Of a stretch of DNA of 64,000 nucleotides, positions 7,688 to 17,356 are shown piece after piece. Each line of letters starts with the position of its first letter. The stretch's first letter is position 1. The notes under the pieces are model-generated. The model was not told the origin of the DNA. It saw only the letters and a list, made by a program, of their open reading frames with translations, and did not search any database. Both the position numbers and the translations under genes were made by a program. This DNA comes from Patescibacteria group bacterium (GTDB lineage Bacteria > Patescibacteriota > Gracilibacteria > UM-FILTER-43-11), in assembly GCA_018813295.1 (NCBI GenBank), contig JAHJBZ010000014.1:1-64000 (forward strand), given 5' to 3'.

Positions 7688-10216
7688 TTAACTTATCCCA
7701 AGCCTCGCTTCAATTTCCTGATCTACAAAAAGTTTCTTACGGCCATATTTCATGCGGGAATATTTTTTAAGGATTTCAGCGAGCTTTGAATTATCGACTG
7801 GATCCCAAATACTTTCCATGGAGAATGGGCGGGATGTTGTGTTGTGGATGTTTAGTTTTATGTAGGCTTTGTAATTTGCGATACCGATTATGTCTTGCTC
7901 GGAAAGTTCTGGAGCGTATTCTTTTGCTAAATATTCAGCATCATCTGCGCCTACTTTAAAGGACATCATTGTACCCACGTTACCAAATACGGCATCGCGA
8001 ACACGTGTGTCGTCGTGGCCAGTTGGTGTTTTGGTGAGCTGTGCAATGTACTGATGGGCCATAATTAGAGATAGGCGGTATTTACGAGCTTCGGAAAGTA
8101 TCGAGGCAAAAGTATCCGTGGCAAAGTTTTGGAATTCATCCACGTATAAGTAGAAATCTTTGCGCTCTGCTTTTGGAATTTCCTGACGACTCATGGCTGC
8201 CATATTGATCTTGTTTACAAAAATCAGACCGAGAAGCTGAGCATTAACATCGCCAACTTTACCTTTGGAAAGGTTTACGAGTAGGATTTTTTGGGTGTCC
8301 ATTATTTCACGAATGTTGAATGCGCTTTTTGGTTGGCCGATTATGTTGCGAATTGTTGTGTTGGTGATAAATGGACCGAATTTAGAACTGAAATACGGGA
8401 TCATTTCCTGTTTTTCACGATCACCAGTACTGGCATACTCATGCTCCCAGAATGAGCGGACAACGGTGTTTTTAACTTTGGTTAATTTGTATTTCAAAAA
8501 TTCCTCATCCACAAACATACGAGGCACATCAATTAAAGTTGCCCCTTCCTCTTCATCTTCCATAAGACTAAGACAGGCGTTACGGAAGTAGTGCTGAATA
8601 CGCGGACCAAAGATTTCATCACCGAATATTTTGATAAAAATTTCCATAGCATCGAGTGATGCGCGATCTCTTTCTTCCGGCGTATGGGCTTCTAGGAGAT
8701 TGAGACCCATTGGCCTTTCTGTGTCTGCGGGGTCAAAGACGACAATATCTTTTGCGCGTTCTTTTGGAACGGTTTGCAATGTATCTTCAACTAGATCTCC
8801 ATGCGGATCTACAAGACATAAGCCATCTCCGTTAGCAATATCCTGACGAGCCATATAACTCAAGAGTACGGATTTACCGGAACCAGATTTACCGATTATG
8901 TATTGATGTCGAGTTCGATCATCGCGCATTATTCGTATCTCTTTTAATTGTCCTCGATAATTACTTTTACCAATAACTACCCCCTCGGTTGGCAAATCAA
9001 CAGGTGGCGAAAGAACTTTGTACTTAAGCCATTTGATGATTGGAATTGGGTTATAGCGAGAATCTGGAAAGTGAAAAAGTGATGCGAGCTCATCTTGAGC
9101 AAATAATGCACGTTTATGTAAAATGCCAGGTATTCGACGCCTGTATAAATATTTCATCAATGGGTTATTAATGAAATTGAAAGGAAGGATACGACGACCC
9201 TGAAACCAGTTTAGATACTGATCGTGATAAACGCTGAAAGCCACATTCATATTATTTGTAATTTCAGTAGCTCGTTGATTGCTATCTGCAACGCCAACAA
9301 TACGGATGGAGGTATCAAACCCCACCTGGCTGGCTTTTTCACCAATTTGTTTATAGGCCTCCTCTTTTGGTTGCAGCATACGAACATAAGAATGTCCCCC
9401 CTCGGCCCCAGGAGCACCACCGCCTTTACCTGTTGCAACGTTTCGAAGCATGTTTATAAAAAAGCTCAGAATTGGACCAATTATTGGAATTGGTATTTTT
9501 ATTGGGAGTTTTTGGGCTCTAAAAAGCTTAGTACCAACATCTTCTGTTTTTTTATTCCATTTAGTATTGGCAACTGGATTAATAATAATTTGAATTCCTG
9601 CTTTTTCGTTCGGTTCTAATTTGGAAAGCACATTTGCTAAATCATTTAATGGATCTTGCTCCATGTTTTTGTAGCTTTTAATTGGGAACCAAAAATCTCT
9701 TTTGGTGAACATGAAGTATGATTTTGCTTTTTTTCCTTTTTCAAAAAGATTGTATGGCTCTTCTGTAATTTCTATATCTGCATCTTTGTAAAATGTGGTG
9801 ATCTGTTTCTCGAGAATATTTTTATAATATTTATCAACTACTACATAAAAATTAAGTTGTTGTTTTTCTACAAATAACTCAAAAGAGACATTGTCTGCCT
9901 GCCAAATTTTAACTTTGAGCAGATTCCATAAATTAAGTTCACGTATTTCATAAACTGCCCGGAAGAGCTGAGCCATTATTGCAACCTTTTCCTTAAAATC
10001 TTTTTCAGTTCGTTTTTCCTGGTCCATTTTGGAATCACTTCGCGGTAATGCGACCTTGATATAAATCAAATGCTTCGCAATAAAATGCATGTGGGCGATT
10101 CTAATAAATTTGATGAAGATTTTTAATGCATAATAACCACCTATGACCCCAATAATAAGCCATAACCAGTATACTTTTAGCCAACCTAGGATTTGAAATA
10201 ATAGCTCTTTATCCAT
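7688..10216 (-). CDS. TraD/TraG/VirD4-type helicase-HerA-like ATPase (type IV secretion coupling-protein-like), membrane anchored
   Basis: N-terminal TM; Walker A 'IIGKSGSGKSVLLSYM'; 'GLCLVDPHGDLVEDTL'; 'YLYVDEFQNFATDTFASILSEARKYRLSLIMAHQYIAQL'. Confidence 0.8.
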   Translation of the reverse strand: MDKELLFQILGWLKVYWLWLIIGVIGGYYALKIFIKFIRIAHMHFIAKHLIYIKVALPRSDSKMDQEKRTEKDFKEKVAIMAQLFRAVYEIRELNLWNLLKVKIWQADNVSFELFVEKQQLNFYVVVDKYYKNILEKQITTFYKDADIEITEEPYNLFEKGKKAKSYFMFTKRDFWFPIKSYKNMEQDPLNDLANVLSKLEPNEKAGIQIIINPVANTKWNKKTEDVGTKLFRAQKLPIKIPIPIIGPILSFFINMLRNVATGKGGGAPGAEGGHSYVRMLQPKEEAYKQIGEKASQVGFDTSIRIVGVADSNQRATEITNNMNVAFSVYHDQYLNWFQGRRILPFNFINNPLMKYLYRRRIPGILHKRALFAQDELASLFHFPDSRYNPIPIIKWLKYKVLSPPVDLPTEGVVIGKSNYRGQLKEIRIMRDDRTRHQYIIGKSGSGKSVLLSYMARQDIANGDGLCLVDPHGDLVEDTLQTVPKERAKDIVVFDPADTERPMGLNLLEAHTPEERDRASLDAMEIFIKIFGDEIFGPRIQHYFRNACLSLMEDEEEGATLIDVPRMFVDEEFLKYKLTKVKNTVVRSFWEHEYASTGDREKQEMIPYFSSKFGPFITNTTIRNIIGQPKSAFNIREIMDTQKILLVNLSKGKVGDVNAQLLGLIFVNKINMAAMSRQEIPKAERKDFYLYVDEFQNFATDTFASILSEARKYRLSLIMAHQYIAQLTKTPTGHDDTRVRDAVFGNVGTMMSFKVGADDAEYLAKEYAPELSEQDIIGIANYKAYIKLNIHNTTSRPFSMESIWDPVDNSKLAEILKKYSRMKYGRKKLFVDQEIEARLGIS

Positions 10217-10575
10217 GTATTAGTTGCGAAAATCGCAGATTTGATGTTTGTTTATTGACAATATAATCCTTATATTATAGCAAAAAACTGCTTGAAAAAC
10301 AAGGCTTTTACTTAATTAAAGCCATATGACGGATTGTTTTCTTCTTGAAAAATTTCTTTTCTTATTAAATTCTTTTCTTTCCCCTTCCACTAGTGACCCT
10401 CTTACCCCGAAGGGGGTGAAGAAGGGGTGCATACACGCGCGTGAAATGCAAAATGATAAATATTTGCTTGCCTTTTCCCAAAAAAACCACTAGCATGCCC
10501 CCCCAGCATTTAGTTAGAAAGTAAAGAATAGATAGTATATAGTGGTAGAAGATTAAAGCGTTAAATAATAAAAGT

Positions 10576-12246
10576 ATGAGTTTTATAGGAAAAAAATGGG
10601 TTGTCCAAAATCAAGATAAGGATTTGGATGTTGTTACTAAGTTGCTTCATAATCGTGACTTGGATACCGAGGAAAAGCAGCGTTTATTTTTTGAAGGTGA
10701 GCTCGAAAGTCTGCATGATCCTTTTCTTTTTAAGGATATGAAAAAAGCTGCTGATAGGATTCAGGAAGCGGTAAACAATGAAGAAAAGATAATGGTATTT
10801 GGTGATTATGACGTTGATGGTATTACCTCAACTGTGATTGTGTATGACTTGTTAAAGCGTATAGGTGCCGATGCTCATTACATGATCCCAAATAGAGAAA
10901 ATGATGGTTATGGATTAAAGGATTATTTCATCAAAAAGTTTAAGGAAGATGGGGTAAATTTAATTATTACCGTTGATTGTGGAGTTGCAAATGTAAACGA
11001 AGTGGATCTTGCAAATGAATTGGGAATAGATGTTGTAATTACCGATCATCATGATGTGCCGGATGAATTGCCAAAAGCTTATGCGATAGTTAATGCCAAA
11101 CAAAAAGATTGCCCATATCCAAATAAGGACTTAAGTGGTTCGGGTGTTGCGTACAAGCTGATTAGAGTTCTTGTTCCTTACTTTTTTGAAGCACCGGAAG
11201 ATGTAAATGAATATTTGAACAATCAACTTGGACTGGCTACTTTGGGACTAGTTGCAGATTGCATGCCGCTTACCGGGGAGAATAGAATCCTGACTAAATA
11301 TGGGTTAAAGAGTTTGGAGAGTGGTAAGAATCCAGGAATTGTAGCATTAATGAAAAGTGCTGGAGTACAAGGTAAGGTAACGAGCACCACGATTGGTTTT
11401 TATCTCGGACCAAGAATTAACGCTGCTGGCAGGCTTGATACTGCTGACCATGCATTCCAATTATTACTTGGCGATGTGGAGAAAGTTACCACATTAAGCA
11501 AATTAAATAGTGAAAGACAGAGGGTGGTGGAGAAATTTGTAAATGAAGCAAAAGGTTATGTTGAGCAAAAAGACGGCCTTCCAAATATAATTTTAATCAG
11601 TGATTCAAAATGGCATGTGGGAACATTGGGGCTAATTGCCGGAAAGGTATGTGATCTCTTTCATCGGCCGACTATTGCTATGCAGGAGCGTGATGATGAG
11701 TATGTTGGATCTTGTAGAAGTTTAAATGATTTTGATATTACTGCTTTTTTACGCAAAGAGACTGATGATTTATTTAGTGCTTTTGGTGGTCATAAATTAG
11801 CTGGTGGCTTTACTCTTCCAAAGAAAAATTATGATGAGTTTGTAAAACGGGTAACTACTGCTTCAAAAAATTGTCTGAATCCTGATGACTTTCACGGAAC
11901 TTTGGAAATTGATTGTGAAATTGCACCTCATGAACTTAATTACGAAACCAGTAATCACATCAATAAATTAGAACCATTCGGGAATGGAAACCCCGAACCA
12001 ACTTTGGTCTTAAAAAACACTAAAATACTTAGCATAAAGCAGGTTGGTTCAAAGGGGGAGCATCTTCAGTTTCCTGTCCAGTATGGTGATCAAATGGTGC
12101 AAGCAATTGCCTTTCGTTTTGGTGAGCATCTTGATAAAATTGACCAAGATAAAAATTACGATATTGCATTTAATTTGGAAATTAATGAGTGGAAAGGATA
12201 TAGGAAGTTGCAGATGAGAGTTGTTGATTTAAAACAGAGTAATTAA
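10576..12246 (+). CDS. recJ: Single-stranded-DNA-specific exonuclease RecJ
   Basis: 'IMVFGDYDVDGITSTVIVYDLL', 'IITVDCGVANVNEVDLANELGIDVVITDHHDVPDELPKAYAIVNAKQKDCPYP' DHH motifs plus DHHA1 'SAFGGHKLAGGFTL'. Confidence 0.95.
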   Translation: MSFIGKKWVVQNQDKDLDVVTKLLHNRDLDTEEKQRLFFEGELESLHDPFLFKDMKKAADRIQEAVNNEEKIMVFGDYDVDGITSTVIVYDLLKRIGADAHYMIPNRENDGYGLKDYFIKKFKEDGVNLIITVDCGVANVNEVDLANELGIDVVITDHHDVPDELPKAYAIVNAKQKDCPYPNKDLSGSGVAYKLIRVLVPYFFEAPEDVNEYLNNQLGLATLGLVADCMPLTGENRILTKYGLKSLESGKNPGIVALMKSAGVQGKVTSTTIGFYLGPRINAAGRLDTADHAFQLLLGDVEKVTTLSKLNSERQRVVEKFVNEAKGYVEQKDGLPNIILISDSKWHVGTLGLIAGKVCDLFHRPTIAMQERDDEYVGSCRSLNDFDITAFLRKETDDLFSAFGGHKLAGGFTLPKKNYDEFVKRVTTASKNCLNPDDFHGTLEIDCEIAPHELNYETSNHINKLEPFGNGNPEPTLVLKNTKILSIKQVGSKGEHLQFPVQYGDQMVQAIAFRFGEHLDKIDQDKNYDIAFNLEINEWKGYRKLQMRVVDLKQSN

Positions 12247-12250
12247 TAAT

Positions 12251-12398
12251 AAAATCACTACGTTGTGGATTCGCCCTATCGGGCTGTTGATTCGCTTCGC
12301 TGTGAACGTATTACAACCACAGCATTAGCGCATCCACAGGCGTTAGCCGAATCCACAGTCCCAGCGGGACGAAATATATAGGAAATATGAAACTAAAA
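12251..12398 (+). repeat. Family C leader element C2 (core 12264-12357)
   Basis: AAAATCACTACGTTGTGGATTCGCCCTATCGGGCTGTTGATTCGC...CCGAATCCACAGTCCCAGCGGGACGAAATATATAGGAAATATGAAACTAAAA. Confidence 0.9.
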
Positions 12399-13490
12399 TT
12401 AATACTAAAGGACGGCACGCAGATAGTAGGTGAGTCGTTCGGTTATTCCCCAAAAAAGGGAGAGGAAATTGATGGTGAAGTTGTGTTTAATACGGGTATG
12501 GTTGGTTATCCCGAAACCTTTACGGACCCGAGTTACAGAGGGCAGATTTTGGTGTGTACTTATCCTATGATTGGTAATTATGGTATTCCTGGTGAGTGCA
12601 AATTGGACTCCTCGCTCAGCAAAAGATTCGAAAGTCTGGATGTTCATTTGCGTGGAATTGTGATTAGTGAATATTGTGAAGACCCAAGTCATTGGGAGAG
12701 CAAAAAAACCCTGTCTGACTTTTTAAAGAAACATAAAATACCGGCAATTAAAGGTGTTGATACTCGAGCTTTGACGCAAAAATTAAGAGAACATGGTGTA
12801 ATGCTTGGTAAAATTGTTTCTGAGCCGACTAAATATTCAAAAAATATGCAGTTCAATGATCCGAATGCTGCCAACTTAGTTGCTGAGGTATCGGTTAAGA
12901 AGAAGACTGTTTTAAAGCCAAAGGGGAAGTCAAAAGGGGCTGTTGTTTTATATGATTGTGGAATTAAACATAATATTATTCGATCATTTTTGGATAGAGG
13001 GGTTAAAGTTATAAGACTCCCTTGGAATTACGACCTTTCCACTGTTAAGGAAAAATACGATGGTGTTTTTGTAAGTAATGGACCCGGTGATCCAGAGACT
13101 GTAGATAAAACTATTGAGAATATGAAGTGGGCAATGAAGGAAAATAAGACCATTTTTGGTATATGTTTGGGGTGCCAGATTATGGGGCTTGCTGCCGGTG
13201 CTAAAACTTACAAATTAAAGTACGGACACCGCAGTGCAAATCAGCCTTGTTCGGATGTTGGAACTGAGAGATGCTATATCACCTCCCAAAATCATGGTTA
13301 TGCTATTGATGAAAAGACCCTTCCGAAGGGTTGGAAGGTGTGGTTTAGAAATGCGAATGACGGAACGGTGGAAGGAATTAAACATTCTACAAAACCATGG
13401 TTCTCAGTTCAGTTTCATCCCGAAGCCAGCCCAGGGCCAGAAGATGCTGCGTACCTGTTTGATTATTTTATTGAGAGAATTGTAAAATAA
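12387..13490 (+). CDS. carA: Carbamoyl-phosphate synthase small subunit
   Basis: 'EVVFNTGMVGYPETFTDPSYRGQILVCTYPMIGNYG', 'GVDTRALTQKLREHG', class I GATase 'IFGICLGCQIMGLAAGA', 'VQFHPEASPGPEDAAYLFD'. Confidence 0.97.
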   Translation: MKLKLILKDGTQIVGESFGYSPKKGEEIDGEVVFNTGMVGYPETFTDPSYRGQILVCTYPMIGNYGIPGECKLDSSLSKRFESLDVHLRGIVISEYCEDPSHWESKKTLSDFLKKHKIPAIKGVDTRALTQKLREHGVMLGKIVSEPTKYSKNMQFNDPNAANLVAEVSVKKKTVLKPKGKSKGAVVLYDCGIKHNIIRSFLDRGVKVIRLPWNYDLSTVKEKYDGVFVSNGPGDPETVDKTIENMKWAMKENKTIFGICLGCQIMGLAAGAKTYKLKYGHRSANQPCSDVGTERCYITSQNHGYAIDEKTLPKGWKVWFRNANDGTVEGIKHSTKPWFSVQFHPEASPGPEDAAYLFDYFIERIVK

Positions 13491-13491
13491 A

Positions 13492-13519
13492 TTGACGCTT
13501 TTATTGAGAATGCTATACT
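13492..13519 (+). promoter_or_regulatory. Candidate sigma70-type promoter for the HTH-TM gene
   Basis: TTGACG, 16-nt spacer, TATACT (extended TGC) just after the carA stop. Confidence 0.4.
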
Positions 13520-13556
13520 AGCTTCGATATCCTTCTCTTTACATCTCCAGATTTTT

Positions 13557-13576
13557 TGTCTAAAATGTAGTAGACA
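13557..13576. promoter_or_regulatory. Candidate operator: inverted repeat TGTCTA-N8-TAGACA
   Basis: Perfect 6-bp inverted repeat in the 5' leader of the HTH gene, downstream of the predicted promoter. Confidence 0.3.
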
Positions 13577-13617
13577 GGGTGTACAAAATAAATATCACAT
13601 AAATTATTTTAGCCATT

Positions 13618-14259
13618 ATGTCCAACACTTACGTAGATCGCGAAGAGGCAAGTCAAATCTTAAAAGTCTCAACAAGAACGATTGATAGGTATGTAAGAAA
13701 ATACCGTTTCAAGACACGAAAAAACGGTCGCCGTGTCCTTATTAGACGTGTTGATGTAGACAAGATTATTGAGGACCATATCGGACAATTTGTGGACATA
13801 AAATCGACAAACTTCGACATTAATTTAGACAACAAAAGTGACGATAATGATGTGTCTAATGTGTCTAACTTTAAAGTTAAAAATTTAAAAGTTGAATCTA
13901 TTAAAAAAAGTGGCGAATCTGATGAATCTGATGAAAAAGTTTACAAAACTTTATATGGCGAAGTCAAAAAAGAGCTTAAAGAAAGGCAGGAGCGTCTAGA
14001 GGCTGCAACCTATCGCGTGGGTCAATTGGAGACGCAGGTGAAGAGCATGGTGCCACTTTTGGACTATAACAGGAAGGAAAAAGAGCTTAAAGAAGCCAAT
14101 TTAGCTATCGAACAGAAAGCCCTTGAGGGAGAGCAGGCAATTAAAAAAATGGAGAATAAACTTAAGGCTGAACGCATCGCAAAATGGATTTACTTATCGC
14201 TTGTGGGCTTACTTCTTGTGGCTGAGCCGATTTTATTCTTGTTTTGGGCATTCTCCTAA
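13618..14259 (+). CDS. Membrane-anchored HTH (excisionase/MerR-like) DNA-binding protein with coiled coil
   Basis: N-term 'YVDREEASQILKVSTRTIDRYVRKYRFKTRKNGRRVLIRRVDVDKII' HTH_17-like; K/E-rich coiled coil; C-term TM 'WIYLSLVGLLLVAEPILFLFWAFS'. Confidence 0.65.
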   Translation: MSNTYVDREEASQILKVSTRTIDRYVRKYRFKTRKNGRRVLIRRVDVDKIIEDHIGQFVDIKSTNFDINLDNKSDDNDVSNVSNFKVKNLKVESIKKSGESDESDEKVYKTLYGEVKKELKERQERLEAATYRVGQLETQVKSMVPLLDYNRKEKELKEANLAIEQKALEGEQAIKKMENKLKAERIAKWIYLSLVGLLLVAEPILFLFWAFS

Positions 14260-14399
14260 TTGGTGGCCTAATGGGTGACCTTAGCTGGAGCACACTTGTA
14301 GTGGGGTCCAGTATTTTAAGCAAGAGAGCATTACGTGTTCAAAATATTTTTTTTATTTATAATAATGTTGTAAGATTTGTATGATCTAATAATAGAAAT

Positions 14400-15050
14400 A
14401 TGATAATTACCAATTTTAAACTATACGAATCGGCGTCGGGAGATAAGGCGTTGGAACTGGCGAAGATCCATGAAGAAGTTGCCAAGGAGACGGGGGCTGA
14501 TATTCAGGTTGCGGTGCAGGCCGTTGATTTGGCTAGAATAAGCCAAGAAGTAGACATACCAGTTTTAGCTCAACACATTGATCCTGTCGGTTTTGGAAGT
14601 GGTACAGGTAAAATTTTGCCTGAGAGCGTCAAAATGGCGGGCGGGGTTGGAACTATACTCAACCATTCTGAAAATCGTCTAAAACGCGAAGTTTTGGAAG
14701 CGAGCATCAAGAGGGCTAAGGAAAATGGCTTAACTACTATCGTTTGTGCCGAGACACCGGAAGAAGGAGCGAGCTTTTTGGAGTTTGATCCAGATTATAT
14801 TGCCGTTGAACCACCAGAATTAATCGGAGGTGATATTTCCGTCTCAACTGCTCAGCCTGAAATTATTGAAAATGCATCTAAGTTGATCGGTTCTGAAAAA
14901 TTATTAGTTGGGGCAGGTGTGAAAAATGGAGTTGATGTAAAAACCTGTATCGAACTTGGTGCGAAAGGAGTGCTGCTTGCAAGTGGTGTCACCAAGGCAG
15001 AGGATCCTAAGGCAGTGCTAATGGATTTAGCTGGTGGATTAATTGTCTGA
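14400..15050 (+). CDS. tpiA: Triosephosphate isomerase, archaeal-type short form
   Basis: 216 aa; 'NFKLYESASGDKALELAKIHEEV', 'AQHIDPVGFGSGTGKILPESVKMAGGVGTILNHSENR', 'AVEPPELIGGDISVSTAQPE', 'GAGVKNGVDV' are archaeal-type TIM motifs. Confidence 0.88.
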   Translation: MIITNFKLYESASGDKALELAKIHEEVAKETGADIQVAVQAVDLARISQEVDIPVLAQHIDPVGFGSGTGKILPESVKMAGGVGTILNHSENRLKREVLEASIKRAKENGLTTIVCAETPEEGASFLEFDPDYIAVEPPELIGGDISVSTAQPEIIENASKLIGSEKLLVGAGVKNGVDVKTCIELGAKGVLLASGVTKAEDPKAVLMDLAGGLIV

Positions 15051-15219
15051 ACCTTGATTTTCTTGATTAAAGGATTTCTTGATTAATATTACGTCTGACG
15101 AATTACCTCTGGGCTACAAGACGATAAACGATACCGTTAGACGAAACGTGCATCGCAAACGAAAACGATGACGAAGAAATCATGTAATCAGGATAATCAG
15201 GTGAATCATGGTTCAGACA
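15044..15219. repeat. Family B MITE-like element B2
   Basis: Same termini between convergent tpiA and truB; contributes stop codons to both genes. Confidence 0.85.
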
Positions 15220-15871
15220 ATTGAATCACACTATTTTCACCCGCTTCTTCTATTCTAACTGCCTGATCTAAGCTGTATTGACCAACGCGGGTTCTTTGGA
15301 GTGCGGTTAAATAGCCGCCGACTTTTAATTTTTCTCCCAAATCTCGTGCGAGGGAACGGAGGTAGGTACCCTTACTGCATGCAACTCGAATTTTTAGAAT
15401 GGGCCATTTGTAATCCAGTATTTCTAATTCATGAATGGTTATTTCTACTGGTTTTAATTCTACTTTCTTGCCTTCTCTAGCCATTTTATAGGCTCTTTTG
15501 CCTCCTACTTTTTTAGCTGAAAATTGAGGTGGCATTTGCATAATTGTACCTTCAAAATTTTTGAGAGCTTGATTAATATCCTCCTTATTTTTGGGATTTG
15601 GGATTTTGGATTTGGTAATTACGCCTTCGGCGTCATCTGTTGTGGACGTCGCACCAAATGTAATTTCCGCAATGTATTCCTTTTTGGTATCTACAATTTT
15701 TTGAGCGAGCTTGGTGGCTTTACCAAGGCATAAGACTAAAACGCCTGTTGCCATTGGATCAAGCGTGCCTGTGTGGCCGACTTTTTTGACGCCGAGTTTA
15801 TTTCGTATCTTAGCTACGACGTCAAAGGAAGTCCAGCCTTTTTCCTTATTTATAACTAGTAATCCATTCAT
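15206..15871 (-). CDS. truB: tRNA pseudouridine(55) synthase TruB
   Basis: 'NGLLVINKEKGWTSFDVVAKIRNKLGVKKVGHTGTLDPMATGVLVLCLGKATKL', 'PPQFSAKKVGGKRAYKMAREG'. Confidence 0.96.
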   Translation of the reverse strand: MNGLLVINKEKGWTSFDVVAKIRNKLGVKKVGHTGTLDPMATGVLVLCLGKATKLAQKIVDTKKEYIAEITFGATSTTDDAEGVITKSKIPNPKNKEDINQALKNFEGTIMQMPPQFSAKKVGGKRAYKMAREGKKVELKPVEITIHELEILDYKWPILKIRVACSKGTYLRSLARDLGEKLKVGGYLTALQRTRVGQYSLDQAVRIEEAGENSVIQLSEP

Positions 15872-15947
15872 ATAATTTACAATTTACAATTCACAATTCA
15901 CAATTTACAAACTATTTTCAAACTTAAAATTCTAAATTGAAAATTAA

Positions 15948-17273
15948 TTATGAGTGCTTAGAAATAATCTCACGAACGACTTCCCGCTCATCCCATGCAA
16001 TCGGCCCTTTATTCATATTTCTAGTGGTGAAGTTGCCCATACCAGTTACAACAATAATATCCCCCTCAGAGGCGTTTTTAACTGCAAATTCTATGGCTTC
16101 GTATCTATCTTCGATGAGGTGGAGATCCTTTTTGAGTTTCTTGATTTTCTTTGCGCCCTCAAGAACTGCCTGCATAATTTGCATTGGATCTTCGGAGTAT
16201 GGTTCTTCGTCCGTGACGATTGTGATGTCGGTGTGTTCTGCGACGATAGAACCCATATCCGGGCGCTTTTTTTTGTCGCGGTCACCACAACTGCCGATAA
16301 TACCGATTAATTTGTTTGGTGTGGTTTCTCGGAGGGTTTTATACAATTTATTTAAAGCATCTGGGGTTAGGGCAAAGTCGACCACAACCTCGAAACCTAA
16401 TGGGCTTGATATACGTTCCATACGGCCCGGTACGCCTTCGAAATTCTCGAGACCGTGCTTGATATCCTCCAGTGATAGTTTGCAGTTTAGAGCCGCTCCT
16501 GTTGCCGCCAGAGCGTTCTCTATGTTAAACCCTCCCGGGACTTTTAACTCGACACCAATTTGGTCTCTTTGATATCTTATTGCAAACTTTGAACCGTATT
16601 TAGAATAAGTGACAGCTTGAGCTTGCAAATCCCCTTCTCCAAACCCATATGAAATTTTTGTGGGACAATCAATTTCTATAAACTCCTGATAAAAACGATC
16701 GGATGAATTAAGGACGAGCCCATGTTGATGTGGAATGTTTTTTGCCACTTCTGCCTCTTTTTGCTTACAGGTTCTAGCAGCAATGTTGAATAGAATTTTT
16801 TTAGTTCTGGCATATCTCTTCATCGTCCCATGGTAATCCAAATGCTCATGAGTGATGTTTGTAAGAACAGCTATAGCAAAAGGTATGCCAAGTAAACGAG
16901 ACTGATGCAATGCATGAGAAGAGGCTTCAATCACAACGTATTCCACGCCCTTTTTCACGCAATTTCTGAGGAATTTTTGTGTTAAAAATGGAGAGAGTGT
17001 TGTTTTTTTGGATTTATTTGCTTTGCTTTTTCCATTTATGCTCAAGGCGACGGTTGATATCATTGCCACTTTTTTTCCAGATGTTCTGAGGATGTTTTCG
17101 ATCATATGGCTCGTGGTGGTTTTGCCATTTGTACCGGTAACACCTATCACAACCATTTTGCGTGCCGGAAATCCATTAACAATTGCCGCAGTTAATCCTT
17201 TTAGCTTATGCCAAAGAATGCGGATGGGGTTGTCGTAGCTGATGATTTTGCGGAGATAATTAATAAGGCGCAT
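15948..17273 (-). CDS. murE: UDP-N-acetylmuramyl-tripeptide synthetase (MurE-like Mur ligase)
   Basis: 'VIGVTGTNGKTTTSHMIENILRTSGKKVAMISTV', 'YVVIEASSHALHQSRLLGIPFAIAVLTNITHEHLDYHGTMKRYARTKK', 'GVPGRMERI'. Confidence 0.9.
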   Translation of the reverse strand: MRLINYLRKIISYDNPIRILWHKLKGLTAAIVNGFPARKMVVIGVTGTNGKTTTSHMIENILRTSGKKVAMISTVALSINGKSKANKSKKTTLSPFLTQKFLRNCVKKGVEYVVIEASSHALHQSRLLGIPFAIAVLTNITHEHLDYHGTMKRYARTKKILFNIAARTCKQKEAEVAKNIPHQHGLVLNSSDRFYQEFIEIDCPTKISYGFGEGDLQAQAVTYSKYGSKFAIRYQRDQIGVELKVPGGFNIENALAATGAALNCKLSLEDIKHGLENFEGVPGRMERISSPLGFEVVVDFALTPDALNKLYKTLRETTPNKLIGIIGSCGDRDKKKRPDMGSIVAEHTDITIVTDEEPYSEDPMQIMQAVLEGAKKIKKLKKDLHLIEDRYEAIEFAVKNASEGDIIVVTGMGNFTTRNMNKGPIAWDEREVVREIISKHS

Positions 17274-17295
17274 AAAGTGCGGGTAAATGTGATTC

Positions 17296-17326
17296 CCGAC
17301 GGAGCCCCGCTCAGCGGGGCTCCCTC
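17296..17326. repeat. Family D element D1
   Basis: CCGACGGAGCCCCGCTCAGCGGGGCTCCCTC. Confidence 0.8.
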
Positions 17327-17356
17327 AGTAGATATTCAAATTTGATGCAAAGATTA

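Noticed and set aside
13280-13490. ORF 13234..13485 (+) within carA
   Set aside because: Overlapping alternative frame of carA GATase domain
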